The notes beneath the pieces were generated by a model, which did not search any database, had not been told where the DNA came from, and saw nothing but the letters and a program-made list of their open reading frames with translations. Below, one piece after another: positions 32,091-40,945 of a stretch of 51,175 nt of DNA. The translations under genes were made by a program, and so were the position numbers. This DNA comes from a virus. The stretch's first letter is position 1; every line of letters begins with the position of its first letter. Where the stretch lies: positions 1 to 51,175 of IMG/VR virus record IMGVR_UViG_3300044858_005064; one strand, given 5' to 3'.

Positions 32091-33017
32091 ATGCCCACTC
32101 AGCAAGAAGTACAACTGCTCAACGAAACACTGTTTGAGCAGCTCGATACCCCCGGCATGCAGAAGCAGGCCATCGACGCAGTTAACGACTTCACGCGCAC
32201 CAAGATGCGTGAAGACGGTTTCTACCGTCGGATTATGCCCCCGCTGACCATCACCAACGACGAGCTGGACCGTCAGGTTGACACTGACAAGCCCGTCAAG
32301 GTTGTGGACAAGGAGCCCGATTCCCCGGCGGCTGTGTCGCTCCCGTTTGCGACACTCCCGATCAACTTCTACATCCGTGGCCCGCGTTACCGCGTCATGT
32401 TTGACCGGATCGTGTCGCCCCGCGCTGTGAAGGACGTCGACGAACTCCGTACGTATGTCATCGACATTCGTCAGGTGCTCAGCGACAACATGATCAAGGA
32501 CATGCTCGCTGAGGAAGACGGCAAGTTTATTGCCGCCTTCAACGCCGTGCTGCCGACTGCTGGTGTTGCTAACGTCGCTAGCGGCGTTGTGCAGTACGAG
32601 GAGATCAGCGGCGGCATCACCCGTGAGACGCTTGTTGACGCCCTGAAGGTTATGCCCCGCACGCCGTCGCACTTCGAAGTGGAGACTTGCTTGGTGAACA
32701 ACATCACCATCAAGGAACTGCTGAAGTTCGGCCGCGACGAAATGGGCGGCGACTTCTCGCAGGACATCATCAAGAACGGTTGGGCGGAGACTAATTTCCT
32801 CAACACTCGCTGGATTGTTACGATCAAGCGCGATCTTGTGCCTGACGACTCGTTGTTCATGTTCGCGTCGCCGAAGTTCATCGGCAAGAACTACGAGCTT
32901 GAGCCCACCACGATGTACATCCGTCGTGAGGCGTTCATGCTGGAGTACTTTGCCTACCAGACGCAAGGCGGCTCGTTCGGTCACACGAACGGTCTGGCTC
33001 GCGTTGACTTCAAGTGA
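32091..33017 (+). CDS. major capsid protein
   Basis: 308 residues from ATG 32091; the ATG at 32076 is part of the ribosome site (ATGGAGG) and is not used. Features of HK97-fold capsids of large phages: an N-terminal helical arm (QEVQLLNETLFEQLDTPG), DFTRTKMREDGFYRRIMPPL, a long central helix (VIDIRQVLSDNMIKDML), then a strand/helix alternation with EVETCLVNNITIKELLKFG and FMFASPKFIGKNYELE. The C-terminus is FMLEYFAYQTQGG then NGLARVDF. Position after protease and scaffold-like genes, before neck genes, and the strong ribosome site, support this. The 308-residue length is modest for this fold. No separate delta domain is obvious. Confidence 0.8.
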   Translation: MPTQQEVQLLNETLFEQLDTPGMQKQAIDAVNDFTRTKMREDGFYRRIMPPLTITNDELDRQVDTDKPVKVVDKEPDSPAAVSLPFATLPINFYIRGPRYRVMFDRIVSPRAVKDVDELRTYVIDIRQVLSDNMIKDMLAEEDGKFIAAFNAVLPTAGVANVASGVVQYEEISGGITRETLVDALKVMPRTPSHFEVETCLVNNITIKELLKFGRDEMGGDFSQDIIKNGWAETNFLNTRWIVTIKRDLVPDDSLFMFASPKFIGKNYELEPTTMYIRREAFMLEYFAYQTQGGSFGHTNGLARVDFK

Positions 33018-33052
33018 TATTGCGTACGTTTTAATTACAAGGAGCACTAGTT

Positions 33053-33436
33053 ATGGACAATGTTAAGGTAGCGGCTGAGCAGGCATACGCCACAATCGTG
33101 ACGGAACTTGCTGCGCCGCATTTCTTCGAAAAGCTTGCCGCGCACGGGATTGCCCCGCGCTCGGAAAGCGAGGCCGCAGAAATGTGGTCGGCGGCGTCCA
33201 AACTGCATGTGCTCTACACGGCTGAACAGGAAAAGGCCGCGGCTGCGCAAGTATCCTCGCTCAGTGCTGCTAACAAGCAGCTTGACGAGGTACTTGCCGC
33301 CGCGGGCCTTGGCGGCCGCGCTGAGAAGTCGTCTGCTTACGCCGGCGCTGCCGACGTAGCGGCCGCGACGCCTGCAATTGCGCAGGCTGTTTTAACGTTG
33401 CAAGCCGCCGCGGCTGCGGCCATGCAGAACGCCTAA
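33053..33436 (+). CDS. small Ala-rich helical protein after capsid
   Basis: 127 residues, AAGGAG upstream. Almost all helix (AEQAYATIVTELAAPHFFEKL; EAAEMWSAASKLHVLYTAEQ), ending in a long Ala run (LTLQAAAAAAMQNA). Possibly a head-completion or minor capsid protein by location. No family is recognised. Confidence 0.6.
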   Translation: MDNVKVAAEQAYATIVTELAAPHFFEKLAAHGIAPRSESEAAEMWSAASKLHVLYTAEQEKAAAAQVSSLSAANKQLDEVLAAAGLGGRAEKSSAYAGAADVAAATPAIAQAVLTLQAAAAAAMQNA

Positions 33437-33454
33437 AGAATAACGGAGTGAACA

Positions 33455-33808
33455 ATGCCCAACACGACAACTGACCTGTATACAACAGTGAAGAACACGT
33501 CCGGCGCGGACCGGGTGTTCGGCTTTCTGAGCAAGCACGGCAAGCGGCTGGCTAACAATGCGACGTTCACGGTCCCCGGTGACCTTGTCGGCGCGCTGGG
33601 CGCCCAGCGTAGCCAGAGGAATTTTCAGGCGCTGGAACGCGCCCTGCTGAACGGCGACCTTGAGATCATTAAGTCCCCGTCTGTGTACATCCTCGACGAG
33701 GATGGTGTCGGTACGGCTGAACTGGCGATGGCCGGCCGCGTTCTTGGTACGACTGACCCGTCGTACTCGCAAGGCGCAGACCCGAACTTCGTCCAGAACG
33801 ACGACTGA
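33455..33808 (+). CDS. structural protein of head/neck region
   Basis: 117 residues, CGGAG upstream. TTDLYTTVKNTSGADRVFGF, then LSKHGKRLANNATFTVPGDL, a helix with QRNFQALERALLNGDLEII and strands. The VKNTSGA..VFGFL..HGK.L motif is one I associate with conserved small structural proteins in phages with large genomes. It ends just before a terminator, closing the head operon. Confidence 0.6.
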   Translation: MPNTTTDLYTTVKNTSGADRVFGFLSKHGKRLANNATFTVPGDLVGALGAQRSQRNFQALERALLNGDLEIIKSPSVYILDEDGVGTAELAMAGRVLGTTDPSYSQGADPNFVQNDD

Positions 33809-33835
33809 TCTCACGCAAGCGCAATCGTTTCACGG

Positions 33836-33870
33836 AAGGGCTGGCCGTTACTGGCCAGCCCTTTCTATTT
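33836..33870 (+). terminator. rho-independent-type terminator closing head operon
   Basis: AAGGGCTGGCC (33836-33846), loop GTTACT, GGCCAGCCCTT (33853-33863): an 11-bp perfect stem followed by a T-rich tail (TCTATTT). This is the clearest intrinsic terminator in the window and separates head and neck/tail transcription units. Confidence 0.85.
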
Positions 33871-33871
33871 G

Positions 33872-33877
33872 TATACT
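33872..33877 (+). promoter_or_regulatory. candidate -10 element of neck/tail operon
   Basis: TATACT preceded by TTTG, directly after the terminator and 31 bases before the next start. No good -35 (TACTGG at the expected place). The same TGTATACT occurs before the tail sheath gene (37096-37103), so it may be a phage-specific promoter motif. Confidence 0.45.
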
Positions 33878-33902
33878 GATGAGATAACCGGAGAACAGCA
33901 CT

Positions 33903-34922
33903 ATGGTAGTTATTGCCACGCCTGCGCCGCACCCAATTGTGACATGTTGCAATAACACAGACACCACCGGGCAAGAGCCGCAGCCACCGGTTGCTGCAAT
34001 CGGGCAGAACGTCATCAGCTCAAATGTGTCGACGGTCAACGGCAAGCCAAACCTGTCGCGCATGCGATCTGTGTCGTTGACGCAGGGGCAGTGCGCGACG
34101 ATTACGTGGCAGCTGCACGACAATGCCGGCGCACCGGTTGACCTGACAGGCGCCGGTTTTGGTCCGAGTACGCCGCCAAATAATCCCTACGCCGTCGTAT
34201 TTCGCATCAAGGAGCAGCTGTCTCTGGGGGTTGGAAACGCGCCGGTTGAAGTGCCCGCGACCGTTACAGACGCCGCCACGGGCCAAGTAACGGCACAGCT
34301 TGGCGCCAACATGGTTGGTATTCCGGGCATCTATTACGGCGAAATGGCCCTTGTTACGGCGCCGGCCGACGCCGGCACAGCCCGCTGCGTCATTTTTTCC
34401 AACACATTCTCTGTGGTTATTGCGCGCAGCACGTTTGGCAACGAGCAAGCTGGCTACGGCGGCCCGCCCAGTATTGCTGAGATCCGGCTACATTTGCGCG
34501 ACTCAAGCCCCAGCGAAAGCTTTTTGCTGGATAACTTCATGTTCGACGACGCCGAGATTGCGCTGGCTATTACGCGCCCTGTGATGTACTGGAACGAGAT
34601 CCCGCCGCCAATTGACGCTGTGTACACAACGCAGAATTTTCCGTTTAGATATCATTGGCTCGAAGGGATTTGCGCCAACTTGTTCATGATGGTCGCGGAG
34701 CAATTTCGCCGCAATCAACTGGGCTATACAGCCGGCGGCATGTCTGTCGACGACCAGAACAAAGAAGCGAATTACGAACGCGCGGCACAAGCGCGCTGGC
34801 AGGCGTACAAAGACTGGGTGCGGGCGACAAAAGCCAGCATTAATCTTGAGGGGTGTTACAGCGAGGTTTCGTCAACGTACAAGTACAGCTCTTACAGTGA
34901 CGCTATTCGTATTCGGTACTAG
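33903..34922 (+). CDS. neck / head-tail connector-like protein with beta domain
   Basis: 339 residues, CCGGAG upstream. The N-terminal 170 residues are beta-rich with VSLTQGQCATITWQLHDNAGAPVDLTG, like BppU-type N-terminal domains found on baseplate and neck proteins. The second half has IAEIRLHLRDSSPSESFLLDNF then MFDDAEIALAITRPVMYWNE, a helical pattern common in head-completion proteins. The final part is helical with Tyr/Ser-rich end. The order after the terminator and before terminator-like and sheath genes suggests a neck component. Confidence 0.5.
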   Translation: MVVIATPAPHPIVTCCNNTDTTGQEPQPPVAAIGQNVISSNVSTVNGKPNLSRMRSVSLTQGQCATITWQLHDNAGAPVDLTGAGFGPSTPPNNPYAVVFRIKEQLSLGVGNAPVEVPATVTDAATGQVTAQLGANMVGIPGIYYGEMALVTAPADAGTARCVIFSNTFSVVIARSTFGNEQAGYGGPPSIAEIRLHLRDSSPSESFLLDNFMFDDAEIALAITRPVMYWNEIPPPIDAVYTTQNFPFRYHWLEGICANLFMMVAEQFRRNQLGYTAGGMSVDDQNKEANYERAAQARWQAYKDWVRATKASINLEGCYSEVSSTYKYSSYSDAIRIRY

Positions 34923-34924
34923 AC

Positions 34925-36187
34925 ATGTCGCAACAGCGCATATTCCCTTTTCGCCGCGTATCTGTGGATCATATGGTCCGCGGCGTTACCCGTGTCTGGT
35001 GGCAGCTTGAAACAGATTTTAAGCAGCCGGGACCGTATGTATTCCAGCTGCAGTTCGGCAAAACAGGGCTGCGCAACGCCAACGACTGGGTAAACATTGG
35101 CCCGCCTGTTACCAACGGCTTTGTAGCCTATGACCCGGCTTGGCACGACTCTGGCTACGATTTACTCAGCCATTACCGCGTCACGCTCACAACACCGGCG
35201 GAAACATACGTCTCGCAACCGGCCAGCTGTTTCGGCGAACTAAACGAGCACGACTGGGCGCTGTCGCGTGAGATTATTCGCAAAGAACAAGTGCGCAATA
35301 GGCTCGTTGCGACGCCCGGCTATTTAGTCAAACCAATGCGTTTTGGTGAGCCGTGTCCGCGCTGCCGTGACCAGCTAACTCAAGAAATCACAGACTCGGA
35401 CTGCCCCGTCTGCCAAGGTACCGGGTTTAGGGTTGGCTATCATCCGCCGCTGGAACTGCAGTGCTGGGACCTGTCGCTGCCGACGATTACGGAACAAGTT
35501 GACGAGCAGCTTAAAGGCACAACACGCGACAATCCATATATCACAGCCCGCGTAATCGGATTTCCGGCGCTAAATAAAAATGACGTCTGGGTTAACGCCG
35601 CCAGTGATGAGCGCTGGCTGGTGGAATCAATTCAGATCATTGCGGCGCTACGTAACGTACCCATTGTGTATAACGTGCAGCTGGGTTTAATGCCGTTTAG
35701 CAACCCAATTTACGCGTTAGACGTTACCGGCGCGCCAGCAGAAACACCGGTATACAGGCGACCAATTGTAGGCGCCGGGAGCGTGCTTGTAGACCATAAC
35801 TACGGCGGGCCCGATACGTTAGCTTATTACAATGGCGCCGGCTGCCCAATTGAAGGGGCGACAGTATACGTGTTTCCAGCGGCCGTCTATGCCGCGGCGC
35901 AACCCAGTTTTCCAGCCCGTGATGTCGCGATTGCGCGGGCAAACACGGCAGGAAGCGGGCGTTGGGACACAGGTTTAAAGCTCAATCCCGGTAATTACGT
36001 TTTGTTATTTGAACGTGTCGGCGATTACGGCCCAGACGTGCAGGCGCTCACAGTGACAGCCCCGGCCGCTATTATGAGCAACGCGGCCGACGTCGCACCT
36101 GTATTAAAGCCAAGTGCGTCGCGTAACATACCTGTGCAGACAAAACCGGCCAAAGAAGCGGACAAAAATGACTTCTGGGCGATTTAA
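34925..36187 (+). CDS. structural protein with zinc-ribbon insert
   Basis: 420 residues starting two bases after the previous stop. The first 110 residues are beta-rich. Then REIIRKEQVRNRLVATPGYLVKPMRFGEP leads to a CPRC...CPVCQGTGF zinc ribbon at about 142-164, followed by strands. The C-terminal 130 residues form a separate beta domain with a Pro/Ala linker and a charged end. A zinc ribbon within a neck or baseplate wedge protein occurs in several large phages, where it is structural. Role inferred from place in the operon. Confidence 0.55.
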   Translation: MSQQRIFPFRRVSVDHMVRGVTRVWWQLETDFKQPGPYVFQLQFGKTGLRNANDWVNIGPPVTNGFVAYDPAWHDSGYDLLSHYRVTLTTPAETYVSQPASCFGELNEHDWALSREIIRKEQVRNRLVATPGYLVKPMRFGEPCPRCRDQLTQEITDSDCPVCQGTGFRVGYHPPLELQCWDLSLPTITEQVDEQLKGTTRDNPYITARVIGFPALNKNDVWVNAASDERWLVESIQIIAALRNVPIVYNVQLGLMPFSNPIYALDVTGAPAETPVYRRPIVGAGSVLVDHNYGGPDTLAYYNGAGCPIEGATVYVFPAAVYAAAQPSFPARDVAIARANTAGSGRWDTGLKLNPGNYVLLFERVGDYGPDVQALTVTAPAAIMSNAADVAPVLKPSASRNIPVQTKPAKEADKNDFWAI

Positions 36188-36189
36188 GT

Positions 36190-36381
36190 ATGCGCGAAAA
36201 TGCGGACGAAACAGCCGAAGCCAATGCTGCCAAAGAAGCGGCCAAGCACGTGCCGCAACTAGCCAAAATCAAGCTTGGGTCAAAACTGCCGAAAATGTTG
36301 CCGCCCGTAAAGATGTTGGAACAGCCAAAAAAGGACCCGTTGCGTGAGTACCTACGACGACTCAAATCCGCCAGAGGTTGA
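36190..36381 (+). CDS. small basic protein overlapping the next gene
   Basis: 63 residues, start two bases after the previous stop without a clear ribosome site, and overlapping the next gene by 38 bases. Helical, very Lys/Glu/Ala-rich, with LAKIKLGSKLPKMLPPVKML. It could be real, given tight packing, but evidence is only positional. Confidence 0.4.
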   Translation: MRENADETAEANAAKEAAKHVPQLAKIKLGSKLPKMLPPVKMLEQPKKDPLREYLRRLKSARG

Positions 36382-37054
36382 AGCCCAGTTCCCGCCGGGC
36401 AGCGAGCCGGAGAACCGTGTTGATAAGGTCAGCACGCTATGTTCTTATGGTATGCGCCCGCACGTTATGACCGGGCTTTTACGGCAATTGTTAATCGGGC
36501 ACTTCTCTGACCCGAGCAATATTGACGAGCCGCGCGTACGGAAGCACATCCAGAACCTTGGCGCGTGGCAGCCGGTAGATAACGGTTTGAACGCCGGCGG
36601 CATTTTGATAGAAAGTATTACTCGTTGGCTGCCCCAAACTGCCGATAAACGCCCGGCTGTGTTAATTAAACGCAACGGCTGGAAATGGTTGCGGCAGGGT
36701 ATTGGTGATTTGGCAAGTAAAAATGAGTATACTGGTGCTGATGCGTACGCCGGAGTGTGGGAGGGCAGTCACACACTGTATTGCCTGTCTCCAAACGGCG
36801 CTGAAACCGAATTTTTAACGACGGAAGTCGTTAAGTTTTTAATCAATTTTTCGCCCCTCATCCGCGACCAAATGAACCTTCACCGGTTTATTGTGGCCGA
36901 GGTTGGTGGGATAGGAGAGATTCAAGAAGTTGTACAGGGTTATGCCGTACCTGTCACTGTTTCGTATGTCGCCGAGGAAGCTTGGACGCTCCAGCCGTAC
37001 GTACCGCGTTTAAAGCGGATTGTCTTTAAGGCATCAGATTTACTGTCCTATTAA
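36344..37054 (+). CDS. tail terminator-like or neck protein
   Basis: 236 residues from GTG 36344 with AAGGA upstream. The alpha/beta pattern is RHVMTGLLRQLL-like helix, GGILIESITRWLPQTADKRPAVLIKRNGW, then YAGVWEGSHTLYCLSPNGAETEFLTTEVVKF, and terminal strands IVAEVGG... and VPVTVSYVAEEAW. The sequence of helix, strand, helix and a closing sheet with hydrophilic ends is in keeping with tail terminator proteins, and the gene stands directly before the sheath. Not confirmed by motif. Confidence 0.45.
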   Translation: MSTYDDSNPPEVEAQFPPGSEPENRVDKVSTLCSYGMRPHVMTGLLRQLLIGHFSDPSNIDEPRVRKHIQNLGAWQPVDNGLNAGGILIESITRWLPQTADKRPAVLIKRNGWKWLRQGIGDLASKNEYTGADAYAGVWEGSHTLYCLSPNGAETEFLTTEVVKFLINFSPLIRDQMNLHRFIVAEVGGIGEIQEVVQGYAVPVTVSYVAEEAWTLQPYVPRLKRIVFKASDLLSY

Positions 37055-37097
37055 GAATTTTGCGGTCGTGTATTTTTTTTTGAAACGCGTGGTTGTG

Positions 37098-37103
37098 TAT
37101 ACT
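37098..37103 (+). promoter_or_regulatory. candidate -10 element before tail sheath
   Basis: TATACT in TTGTGTATACTACTGCTGA. The 97-base gap before the sheath gene also has a run of nine T (37073-37081). A similar TATACTGGTGCTGA occurs inside the preceding gene at 36728. No good -35. Confidence 0.4.
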
Positions 37104-37151
37104 ACTGCTGAGCACCATACCGCACACAAATTTAGGCACGGAGGCTGACGC

Positions 37152-40100
37152 ATGTCGAGCTACGTAAAACCCCAAGTTCTCGTTTTCCAAGAATTCAAGA
37201 TCGTCCCGACCGAGATCACGGAGCCGCTGCGCGCTCACATCGCCGGCCCTCACGCCGTTCTCCATCGTTACAGCAACACGGATGAAAAGAAGCACACGCT
37301 GCTCGGCACGTACGACCGGCTGAACGACACATGCTATCCGTGGCCGCAGCGCCAGCCGGGTTCGGTTGTTGACCTTCCGTATGTGAAGGTTCACATCGAC
37401 GACGCCATGCTGCAATATTACGTGCACAATCTCGGCGAGAGTGATACAACTATCACTGCCGTCCCGGGCAAGATGAACTGGATTCAGTCCAGCACGCTGT
37501 CGTTCAAGTCGAACGGCGCGGCCTACCCGCGATCCGGTGTGTTTTTTGATCGTGACGTACAGCTCGGCGACGTCGTTCAGCTTCGGAGCGTAAGCGCCGA
37601 CAACGACTGCGAAGAGACTGTGCTTAGCACGTACGTCACTGGCTTTGCCAGCGACCTCGTGCCGTCGCGCATTCTGCCGGCGACGGCTGACGTAAACAAC
37701 CAAGACAGTTATACAGCCTTAAGCGTTAACGGCGTTGACGTTACAGTTTCGCAAATTGATGGCGTTGACAACAGCGTGGCAGTGACCGTGCTGGATGCTG
37801 AGGACGAAGGCGCCAACGATTATGACGGCCTTGCCGCCGGTTACGTCGAGGAAGAGTACGTTGTCGAAGTTGTTAAGAGTTCGGTGGCTGGTTGCGCTGC
37901 CGCGCGTCTGCGCGTCACGTCTGCCAGTGGCACCGACGACGTGGCTGAAATTCAGCCGAATGATTTCGACGATGCTGATGGCGTGACCTTTATCGGCACC
38001 CGCGGCCTGTCGGTACGTTTCACGACAGTCAACCTCGACCAGTTCGTGGTCGGCCAGAAGTGGAAGTTTGACGTTAAGCAGACCTACGAAAAGGTCAAAG
38101 CGGTGTCGGACGCCGACGGCGTTAACGCGACTGGTGAGTCCGTGAACGGCGTGATGGGCGACCTTGATATTCTGGGTGCCTACGCTGGTGCCAAGAACGA
38201 CACTTACGTCATCGAGTGCACCAAGGGCGGCGTGTGGGCTGATCTCCCCGAGATCACCGTGCGCACCGTCAAGGGCCTCGATTTCTCCGGCCCGACTGAA
38301 GTGGCTGGCGACGGCGTCGGTGGCAACGCGGTCAGCGTAAACATCGGCACGAACGGCGTGAAGGTGAAGTTTAAGTCGTTCACCGACGGTCAAGAAGACG
38401 ATTACGCTGTGCCCGGTCTGCGCAAGGGCGACAAGTGGTACATCACCGTGAATTCCAGTCAGGCTGGCCCGGTGCGCAAGCTTATCCTCCGCGACGACCT
38501 GCCGGTTGCACTGCTGACGCAGGACAACGTGCCGGTCGACAAGGTGGGCCCGATCAGCATCACGAATGTCGGCGGCGGATACGGCACTGTGCCCGCGGTA
38601 ACGTTCTCGGCTCCGGGTGAAGGTGTTGTTGGCGCTGCGACAGCTACTGGCACGGCTGTGCTCGGTACTGGCGACAACGCCGGTAAGGTTGTTGGCATCA
38701 CCGTAACAAATCGTGGCGCCGGTTACACCGTTGCCCCGACTATTACGATTGCGGCGCCGCCCGCCGGCGGCGGGTCGGTAACAGCTACGGCAACCTGCCA
38801 GTTGATCAGCGGTGAGGACATGGACCTCAAGCTGTTCATCAAGGACGATATCCAGATCTCGAAGAACCGCATTGGCTTCGCGCCGATGACGAACTTCTGG
38901 TACGAGGATACCCAGATCTGCGTGCAAGAAGGCATCGTCGCTTACCACCCTGAGTGGACAAGCGCCGGCGCTGAGCAGCCGCTGAACGTCATGGCTGGCA
39001 AGGTGTACGTCGAGTACCGCGAGTGGCTGGCTGAGCTGGCCGACGAGGTCAACTCGATCAGCGACGTGGCTAACCTCGACCAGATCAAGGGCCAGCTTGA
39101 CCCCGATAACCCGCTGAAATGGGGCGTGTACAAGGCGCTCTCTAACAGCAATGGTACAGTTGTGAAGTACACCGCGGTTGCCGATCCCGAACTGTTTGAC
39201 GAGGAAGGCCGCTCGCTCGGACCGGACCTCGCCAAATGGGCGCAAGTGCTTGAGCGCATCAAGGGTCGCGACGACATGTACAACCTTGTCCCGATGACGT
39301 TCGACCGCAGGGTGCAGAACCTGTGGGCGGCGCACATCGGCGGCGAGTCGAACGAGATCGCCAACAACTGGAAGGCTGGGTTCTTCGCCGTGAAGGCGCA
39401 CCCGGTAGCGAAGGTTGCTGGTCAGGGCGCGCTGATCGCAGGCGTGCTTGGCGAAGAAGTAGTCGACCCCGTGCTGGCGACATTGTCGGATGATCCGAAT
39501 GCGACCAACACGCAGTACACGCGGCTTACGGTCACGTCGGGCAACGGTTATTTCATCACCAACGACGTGCGTCCGGGCGACGTCGTTCGGTATAACTACA
39601 CTGTTGACGGTTTCGGTGAAGAGCAATACGAAGAATACGTTGTAGACGCGGTTGTTTCGGAATCGACACTGCTGTTGTACTCGGGCGGCGACGTCGCCGT
39701 GACCGTGCCGCAGCGCGTTGAGATCTATCACAACCGTACTCGCAACGAAGTCGTTGACGACATTGTGCAACAGGCTGGTTCGCTGTCGAATCGTCGCGTG
39801 TGCGCAGTGTGGCCCGATCAGGTTGGCGAGGCTGGCACAGTTCAGCCCGGCTATTACCTGTCGGCCGCGCTGGCTGGTTTGGTGTCGGGTGTTGTGCCCC
39901 ACCAGCCGCTGACGAACGTGGAAGTCGCCGGTTTTGACGACTACAGCCGGTCGTACAAGTACTTCAACGAAACGCAGCTTAATCGGCTTGCCGAGGCGGG
40001 AACGTGGATCGTGACTGAAGACAAGGACGGCACGCCGTTCACGCGGCATGCGCTGACGACGGACAACCTCGACCTGAATCGTCGGGAAGAGATGATCCGC

Positions 40101-40385
40101 CGCAACGTGGATAGCATGTCGTACCTGTTCCTGCGCCGCCTGCGTCCGTTTATCGGCCGCACCAACGCGCAACCGGGCATGGTCGCACGGCTGAAATACG
40201 AAGTCACAGCCGTGATCGATTTCCTGTCGAGTAACGGTTACACAGAAGAGCTTGGGTCGCAGCTCATCAGCGGTAGTATCCGCAAGCTGCAGATTCATCC
40301 GCTGCTGAAGGATCGTATTGAAATCGTTCTTGACCTTGTTGTCCCGGCGCCGCTCAACAACATTGAGCTGCACTTGGTGGTCTGA
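37152..40385 (+). CDS. giant tail sheath protein with inserted domains
   Basis: 1077 residues, about twice the usual sheath size, with CACGGAGGCTGACGC before the ATG. The N-terminal 170 residues and C-terminal 500 residues carry the sheath core (RRVCAVWPDQVGEAGTV, then SAALAGLVSGV, FDDYSRSYKYFNETQLNRL, and a final domain ending in INNIELHLVV-like strands). Between them lie beta-rich inserts, including two tandem units near 467 and 514 (ISITNVGGGYGTVPAVTFSA; GITVTNRGAGYTVAPTITIA). The C-terminal handshake motif arrangement (LSSNGYTEELGSQLISGSI) is as in contractile phages. Role: contractile sheath around the tube. Inserts probably project from the tail surface. Confidence 0.85.
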   Translation: MSSYVKPQVLVFQEFKIVPTEITEPLRAHIAGPHAVLHRYSNTDEKKHTLLGTYDRLNDTCYPWPQRQPGSVVDLPYVKVHIDDAMLQYYVHNLGESDTTITAVPGKMNWIQSSTLSFKSNGAAYPRSGVFFDRDVQLGDVVQLRSVSADNDCEETVLSTYVTGFASDLVPSRILPATADVNNQDSYTALSVNGVDVTVSQIDGVDNSVAVTVLDAEDEGANDYDGLAAGYVEEEYVVEVVKSSVAGCAAARLRVTSASGTDDVAEIQPNDFDDADGVTFIGTRGLSVRFTTVNLDQFVVGQKWKFDVKQTYEKVKAVSDADGVNATGESVNGVMGDLDILGAYAGAKNDTYVIECTKGGVWADLPEITVRTVKGLDFSGPTEVAGDGVGGNAVSVNIGTNGVKVKFKSFTDGQEDDYAVPGLRKGDKWYITVNSSQAGPVRKLILRDDLPVALLTQDNVPVDKVGPISITNVGGGYGTVPAVTFSAPGEGVVGAATATGTAVLGTGDNAGKVVGITVTNRGAGYTVAPTITIAAPPAGGGSVTATATCQLISGEDMDLKLFIKDDIQISKNRIGFAPMTNFWYEDTQICVQEGIVAYHPEWTSAGAEQPLNVMAGKVYVEYREWLAELADEVNSISDVANLDQIKGQLDPDNPLKWGVYKALSNSNGTVVKYTAVADPELFDEEGRSLGPDLAKWAQVLERIKGRDDMYNLVPMTFDRRVQNLWAAHIGGESNEIANNWKAGFFAVKAHPVAKVAGQGALIAGVLGEEVVDPVLATLSDDPNATNTQYTRLTVTSGNGYFITNDVRPGDVVRYNYTVDGFGEEQYEEYVVDAVVSESTLLLYSGGDVAVTVPQRVEIYHNRTRNEVVDDIVQQAGSLSNRRVCAVWPDQVGEAGTVQPGYYLSAALAGLVSGVVPHQPLTNVEVAGFDDYSRSYKYFNETQLNRLAEAGTWIVTEDKDGTPFTRHALTTDNLDLNRREEMIRRNVDSMSYLFLRRLRPFIGRTNAQPGMVARLKYEVTAVIDFLSSNGYTEELGSQLISGSIRKLQIHPLLKDRIEIVLDLVVPAPLNNIELHLVV

Positions 40386-40430
40386 TCTCAAATTAGTTAA
40401 GCAGTCAACTTCACAACACTTAGGTGAACT

Positions 40431-40874
40431 ATGGCATCTCCTTTCGGTAAAGAACAAACGCACAATGGCTCGTTTCGCGCTGAAGATCTGACAATGACAT
40501 TTGGCGGAGCAGGCGGCCCGGGTGCGCTCGTACAGCAAGTTAATTTCACGCTGACGCGGCAGATTAACACGCTGTATGAAATCGGTTCGTCAAACGTGTA
40601 TTACGTCGGTAATCGGCGTCAGGGTCAAGCGCAGCTGAGTCGCATTGTGGGCGGCACTGCTAACTTTAAGACTCTGGTCAATGACTACGGCGATATGTGC
40701 ACGCCCAAGGACGTCGTACTGACAGCCGCCGGCGGCTGCGGCGGGACTAGCGGTTCCGTAACGTATACGCTGAAAAAGGCAACGCTCACGCAACTGGGCG
40801 CCAGCGTCACGGCGCAAGATGTCGTGATCACGGAAAACCTTGGTTTCATGTTTTTAGACATTGACTATGCCTGA
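40431..40874 (+). CDS. tail tube protein
   Basis: 147 residues, AGGTGA upstream. Beta-rich fold with AEDLTMTFGGAGGPGALVQQV, RQINTLYEIGSSNVYYVGNRR, QAQLSRIVG and a terminal ENLGFMFLDIDYA, matching the two-layer beta barrel of tube proteins. It follows the sheath directly, as expected. A Cys-containing loop (GGCGGTSG) is a small peculiarity. Confidence 0.75.
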   Translation: MASPFGKEQTHNGSFRAEDLTMTFGGAGGPGALVQQVNFTLTRQINTLYEIGSSNVYYVGNRRQGQAQLSRIVGGTANFKTLVNDYGDMCTPKDVVLTAAGGCGGTSGSVTYTLKKATLTQLGASVTAQDVVITENLGFMFLDIDYA

Positions 40875-40902
40875 TTTGCGGTTTTGCTATTTATGTCGGT
40901 AA

Positions 40903-40939
40903 TTAAACGGCGGTTGCGTTTTACGCAACCGCCGTTTAA
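40903..40939 (+). terminator. strong hairpin after tube gene, terminator-like
   Basis: TTAAACGGCGGTTGCG (40903-40918), loop TTTTA, CGCAACCGCCGTTTAA (40924-40939): 16 perfect pairs. No T-tract follows, so it could be a terminator, an RNA-stabilising 3' end for the abundant tube and sheath mRNA, or a processing site. Confidence 0.65.
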
Positions 40940-40945
40940 GGTATT

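Noticed and set aside
36726-36740. TATACTGGTGCTGA inside the 36344 gene as a promoter
   Set aside because: It is inside a coding region without a -35, and the downstream gene has a closer candidate. Mentioned only as a similar string.
37073-37081. Run of nine T after the 36344 gene as terminator
   Set aside because: No stable stem precedes it.
37719-40538. 939-codon open frame on the minus strand opposite the sheath gene
   Set aside because: It mirrors the codon-position bias of a GC-rich, strongly expressed + strand gene, has no ribosome site or recognisable domain, and all real genes here are on the + strand. The same holds for 18210-19412, 22238-23269 and 32061-33047 on the minus strand.
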